From contig NZ_ATKM01000005.1 of NCBI RefSeq assembly GCF_000418555.1, positions 868,001 through 932,000 of the forward strand: a stretch of DNA of 64,000 nt, given 5' to 3'. Each line of letters starts with the position of its first letter. Position 1 is the first letter of the stretch. Below, piece by piece: positions 63,898 to 64,000 of the stretch. The notes under the pieces are model-generated. The model ran no database searches. It had not been told where the DNA came from and saw only the letters and a program-made list of their open reading frames with translations. The position numbers and the translations under genes are program-made. This stretch comes from Pseudomonas sp. P818. Lineage in GTDB: Bacteria > Pseudomonadota > Gammaproteobacteria > Pseudomonadales > Pseudomonadaceae.

Positions 63898-64000
63898 ATG
63901 TCCCGTGTTCTCGTAATCGAAAGCAGTGCCCGCCAGCAAGGTTCGGTTTCCCGCGAGCTGACTCAGCAATTCATTGCCAACTGGCAGGTAGCGCATCCCG
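63898..64000 (+). CDS. azoR: FMN-dependent NADH-azoreductase AzoR, N-terminal part (cut by window edge)
   Basis: The 34 visible codons read MSRVLVIESSARQQGSVSRE and LTQQFIANW. This is the flavodoxin-like phosphate-binding loop start typical of AzoR (IxSSxRxxGSxS). AzoR reduces quinones and azo compounds in the cytoplasm. Most of the gene lies beyond the window. The 63763-63897 leader is AT-rich and carries the hairpin listed separately. Confidence 0.82.
   Translation, partial: MSRVLVIESSARQQGSVSRELTQQFIANWQVAHP

Overview
The window is chromosomal DNA from a high-GC Pseudomonas, probably the P. mendocina/oleovorans/alcaligenes side of the genus. The evidence is near-identity, as I remember them, to P. 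aeruginosa proteins (OprL, AspS, Fpr, QueE, MinC), typical Pseudomonas REP-type hairpins, and gene order. Three blocks follow PAO1 order as I recall it: apeB-rluA-minEDC-htrB, proS-oprD-HIT-slyX-dps-aspS-ruvCAB-tol/oprL-queEC-tRNA-Lys, and a stretch around erdR, phosphoketolase and MBL nuclease. The finR/fpr pair also matches. Almost everything is core genome. I see no prophage, CRISPR array, insertion sequence or integrative element.

Layout. 1-6 kb: partial gmhA, M18 aminopeptidase, a broken methyltransferase, rluA, the minCDE division operon and the lipid A acyltransferase htrB. 6-14.4 kb: patatin, pirin, a hydrolase/MlaA pair, small membrane proteins, an SDR and an MFS exporter. 14.4-19.3 kb: an OprP/OprO phosphate porin with a possible Pho box, a GNAT-like protein and putP. 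19.3-26.5 kb: a lipoprotein hydrolase, an unusual penicillin-binding protein, a methyltransferase-VOC-AKR cluster and a lipoprotein. 26.5-38.1 kb: proS, a thioesterase, OprD porin, HIT, slyX, a membrane cold-shock protein, two c-di-GMP-related genes flanking dps, aspS and yebC/pmpR. 38.2-47.5 kb: ruvCAB behind a LexA box, ybgC-tolQRAB-oprL-cpoB, queE, queC and tRNA-Lys(UUU). 47.6-64 kb: nadA, a LOG-family protein, an MBL RNase/nuclease divergent from a phosphoketolase-like enzyme, FadL, DTW, EamA, erdR, finR/fpr, cyclophilin, a hydrolase, a LysR regulator and the start of azoR.

How genes work together. MinCDE places the septum and Tol-Pal-CpoB constricts the outer membrane at it. RuvCAB resolves Holliday junctions under apparent SOS control. 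QueE and QueC make the queuosine precursor. FinR and Fpr form a redox-responsive divergent pair.

The most striking feature is technical or evolutionary. Five genes (methyltransferase, minC, hydrolase, DUF2784, fadL) are each interrupted by what looks like a single-base indel, while both halves remain well conserved. In a core region, and with minC among them, sequencing or assembly error is the leading explanation, but each should be checked. The best biological leads are the LexA box at ruvC, the Hpt/HD-GYP and GGDEF genes flanking dps, the divergent phosphoketolase locus, the atypical class A PBP, a 146-bp palindromic element, and a hairpin that would hide the azoR ribosome binding site. 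I did not find a clearly new multi-gene system.
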